Source: Elusimicrobiota bacterium
GTDB lineage: Bacteria; Elusimicrobiota; Elusimicrobia; 2-02-FULL-39-32
Length of the DNA: 7,253 bases
Direction: 5' to 3'
Assembly: GCA_023249835.1 (NCBI GenBank)
Contig: JAHFBY010000077.1
Span: 1 to 7,253, forward strand
Numbering within the stretch: the first letter of the stretch is position 1; every line of letters starts with the position of its first letter. The translations under genes and the position numbers were made by a program. This document shows positions 6,333 through 7,253 of this stretch, piece by piece. The notes below the pieces were generated by a model. That model was not told the DNA's origin, did not search any database, and saw nothing but the letters and a program-made list of their open reading frames with translations.

Positions 6333-6357
6333 ATCCCCTACTGTAAAATGTTATAAT
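6319..6357 (+). promoter_or_regulatory. Extended -10 promoter for the fatty acid hydroxylase-family gene
   Basis: TGTTATAAT at 6349-6357 is a perfect extended -10, identical to the nine bases at 396-404. It has no good -35 at the usual distance. TTGTCA at 6319-6324 fits the -35 consensus at five of six bases but is 27 bp away. It would instead pair at 17 bp with TGTAAA (6342-6347), so two overlapping promoters are possible. From the TATAAT the transcript would begin near 6364, about 24 nt before the ATG. Confidence 0.55.
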
Positions 6358-6387
6358 TGCAAAATATTTTATAGGGGGGCGGGATAA

Positions 6388-7200
6388 ATGATTGAACCGA
6401 TGATTCTTAACCACAAAACTGCGATTCAACTCAGTTCTTTTGTCATTGCCTTAACAGTACTTTTAATCTGCGAGAGTCTCTTTGAGCGTCGGAAGTTTAT
6501 TTATTCAAGAGCTCTCCGAGTTACATCTAATCTGGGCATAGCCGTTTTAAACAATATCCTGCTTAAAATAAGCTTCCCAATACTGGCCCTGGGTGCCGCA
6601 CATATTGCCGAGTCCAGAAATTGGGGAATCTTTGCATGGCTAGAAAGCCCTGAATGGGTCAAAGTCCCCTGTTGTATTCTCTTATTGGACTGGGTTATTT
6701 ACACTCAACATGTTGTTTTTCACAAAGTCCCGCTGTTATGGCGGCTACATCGAACCCACCACGCCGATCTGGAATTAGATGTTTCTAGCGCGATTCGATT
6801 TCACCCTCTTGAAATTCAAATCTCTATGGGAATTAAAATTGGGGCTGTCTTGCTGCTAGGTCCTCCGCCAATAGCTGTTTTCCTCTTTGAACTTCTTTTA
6901 ACTCTCAATGCCATGTTTAATCATTCCAATATCTTCATCCCGGAAAATCTGGATAGATATCTTCGCTTATTTATTGTAACTCCCGATGTCCACCGAGTAC
7001 ACCACTCCATTTACCCGGAAGAAACTAACTCTAACTATGGGTTTAACTTTCCGTGGTGGGACCACTTCTTTCATACCTACCGCGACCAACCGCGCGATGG
7101 GCATAGGGAAATGTTAATTGGCATTGATTTATTTCGCTCAACCAAATGGCTGGCATTTCATCAGATCCTTCTGGAACCATTCGTAGATAGAAAAGATTAA
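6388..7200 (+). CDS. Fatty acid hydroxylase / sterol desaturase superfamily membrane protein
   Basis: This 270-residue integral membrane protein has the histidine clusters of the PF04116 superfamily, which bind a di-iron centre for oxygen-dependent hydroxylation or desaturation of lipids. Visible clusters are HVVFH (108-112), HRTHH (121-125) and HRVHH (202-206), with further conserved His at 139 and 179. The region NYGFNFPWWDHFFHTY (216-231) is typical of the family. Hydrophobic segments lie near 12-30, 48-72, 92-106 and 148-175. The lipid substrate is unknown; bacterial members act on diverse lipids, so the sterol label should not be read literally. The ribosome site is an unusual G-run (GGGGGG, 6374-6379, then CGGG) before the ATG at 6388; a second ATG (6400) is a less likely start. 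The next gene begins 21 nt after the stop, so they are probably co-transcribed. Confidence 0.9.
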   Translation: MIEPMILNHKTAIQLSSFVIALTVLLICESLFERRKFIYSRALRVTSNLGIAVLNNILLKISFPILALGAAHIAESRNWGIFAWLESPEWVKVPCCILLLDWVIYTQHVVFHKVPLLWRLHRTHHADLELDVSSAIRFHPLEIQISMGIKIGAVLLLGPPPIAVFLFELLLTLNAMFNHSNIFIPENLDRYLRLFIVTPDVHRVHHSIYPEETNSNYGFNFPWWDHFFHTYRDQPRDGHREMLIGIDLFRSTKWLAFHQILLEPFVDRKD

Positions 7201-7221
7201 ATATTAATGGAGGAGAAAGCA

Positions 7222-7253
7222 ATGAGTCGAGATTTCTCAACAAAAATAACTGG
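7222..7253 (+). CDS. Start of a further gene, cut by the window end
   Basis: ATG at 7222 is preceded at 6 nt by the strong Shine-Dalgarno GGAGGAG (7209-7215). The frame reads MSRDFSTKIT and stays open to the window end. An in-frame ATG at 7207 overlaps the ribosome site and is less likely. It begins 21 nt after the hydroxylase-family gene, which suggests an operon. Too little is present to identify it. Confidence 0.6.
   Translation, partial: MSRDFSTKIT

Noticed and set aside
6335..6377. CCCCTA and TAGGGG arms flanking the TATAAT of the hydroxylase promoter
   Set aside because: The left arm lies upstream of the inferred transcription start, so no RNA hairpin forms from that promoter, and six bases with a 31-nt gap is weak as an operator.

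Overview
The window looks like chromosomal DNA from a Gram-negative, anaerobic or facultatively anaerobic bacterium. The main reason is a complete nrfHA pair, a membrane tetraheme quinol dehydrogenase plus a pentaheme nitrite reductase, which is periplasmic in known cases. Base composition is moderate, Shine-Dalgarno sites are mostly strong (GGAGG type), and genes are closely packed. I cannot name the species. The gene mix would suit an environmental lineage such as Omnitrophota, another PVC-related group or Nitrospirota, but that is a weak inference.

Layout. (1) 1-376: the C-terminal end of an unrecognised, Asn/Thr/Ser-rich protein. (2) 377-5114: a run of plus-strand genes. It starts with an extended -10 promoter and a small hairpin in front of a DUF486 (DMT-family) membrane protein. 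Next come a possible 11-codon leader peptide, a TIGR04283-type glycosyltransferase, a mercuric-reductase-like flavoprotein, nrfH and nrfA. An FNR-like palindrome lies just before nrfH. (3) 5115-5223: a short convergent gap with no convincing terminator. (4) 5224-6265: two minus-strand genes, an ArsC-family reductase followed by a class I SAM methyltransferase. (5) 6266-6387: a divergent promoter region. (6) 6388-7253: a plus-strand fatty-acid-hydroxylase/sterol-desaturase-family membrane protein and the first codons of another gene with a strong ribosome binding site.

How they work together. NrfH would take electrons from the quinol pool and pass them to NrfA, which reduces nitrite to ammonium. 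NrfA has all five heme sites in CxxCH form, including the catalytic one, where most NrfA proteins have CxxCK. The flavoprotein has the redox disulfide and the MerA-like Tyr, but neither the C-terminal Cys pair nor the metal-binding domain of true mercuric reductase, so its substrate is open. No mobile element, tRNA, rRNA or CRISPR was seen. I found no wholly new system. The points most worth checking are the CxxCH NrfA, the FNR-like box, the coupled leader ORF and the unassigned flavoprotein.
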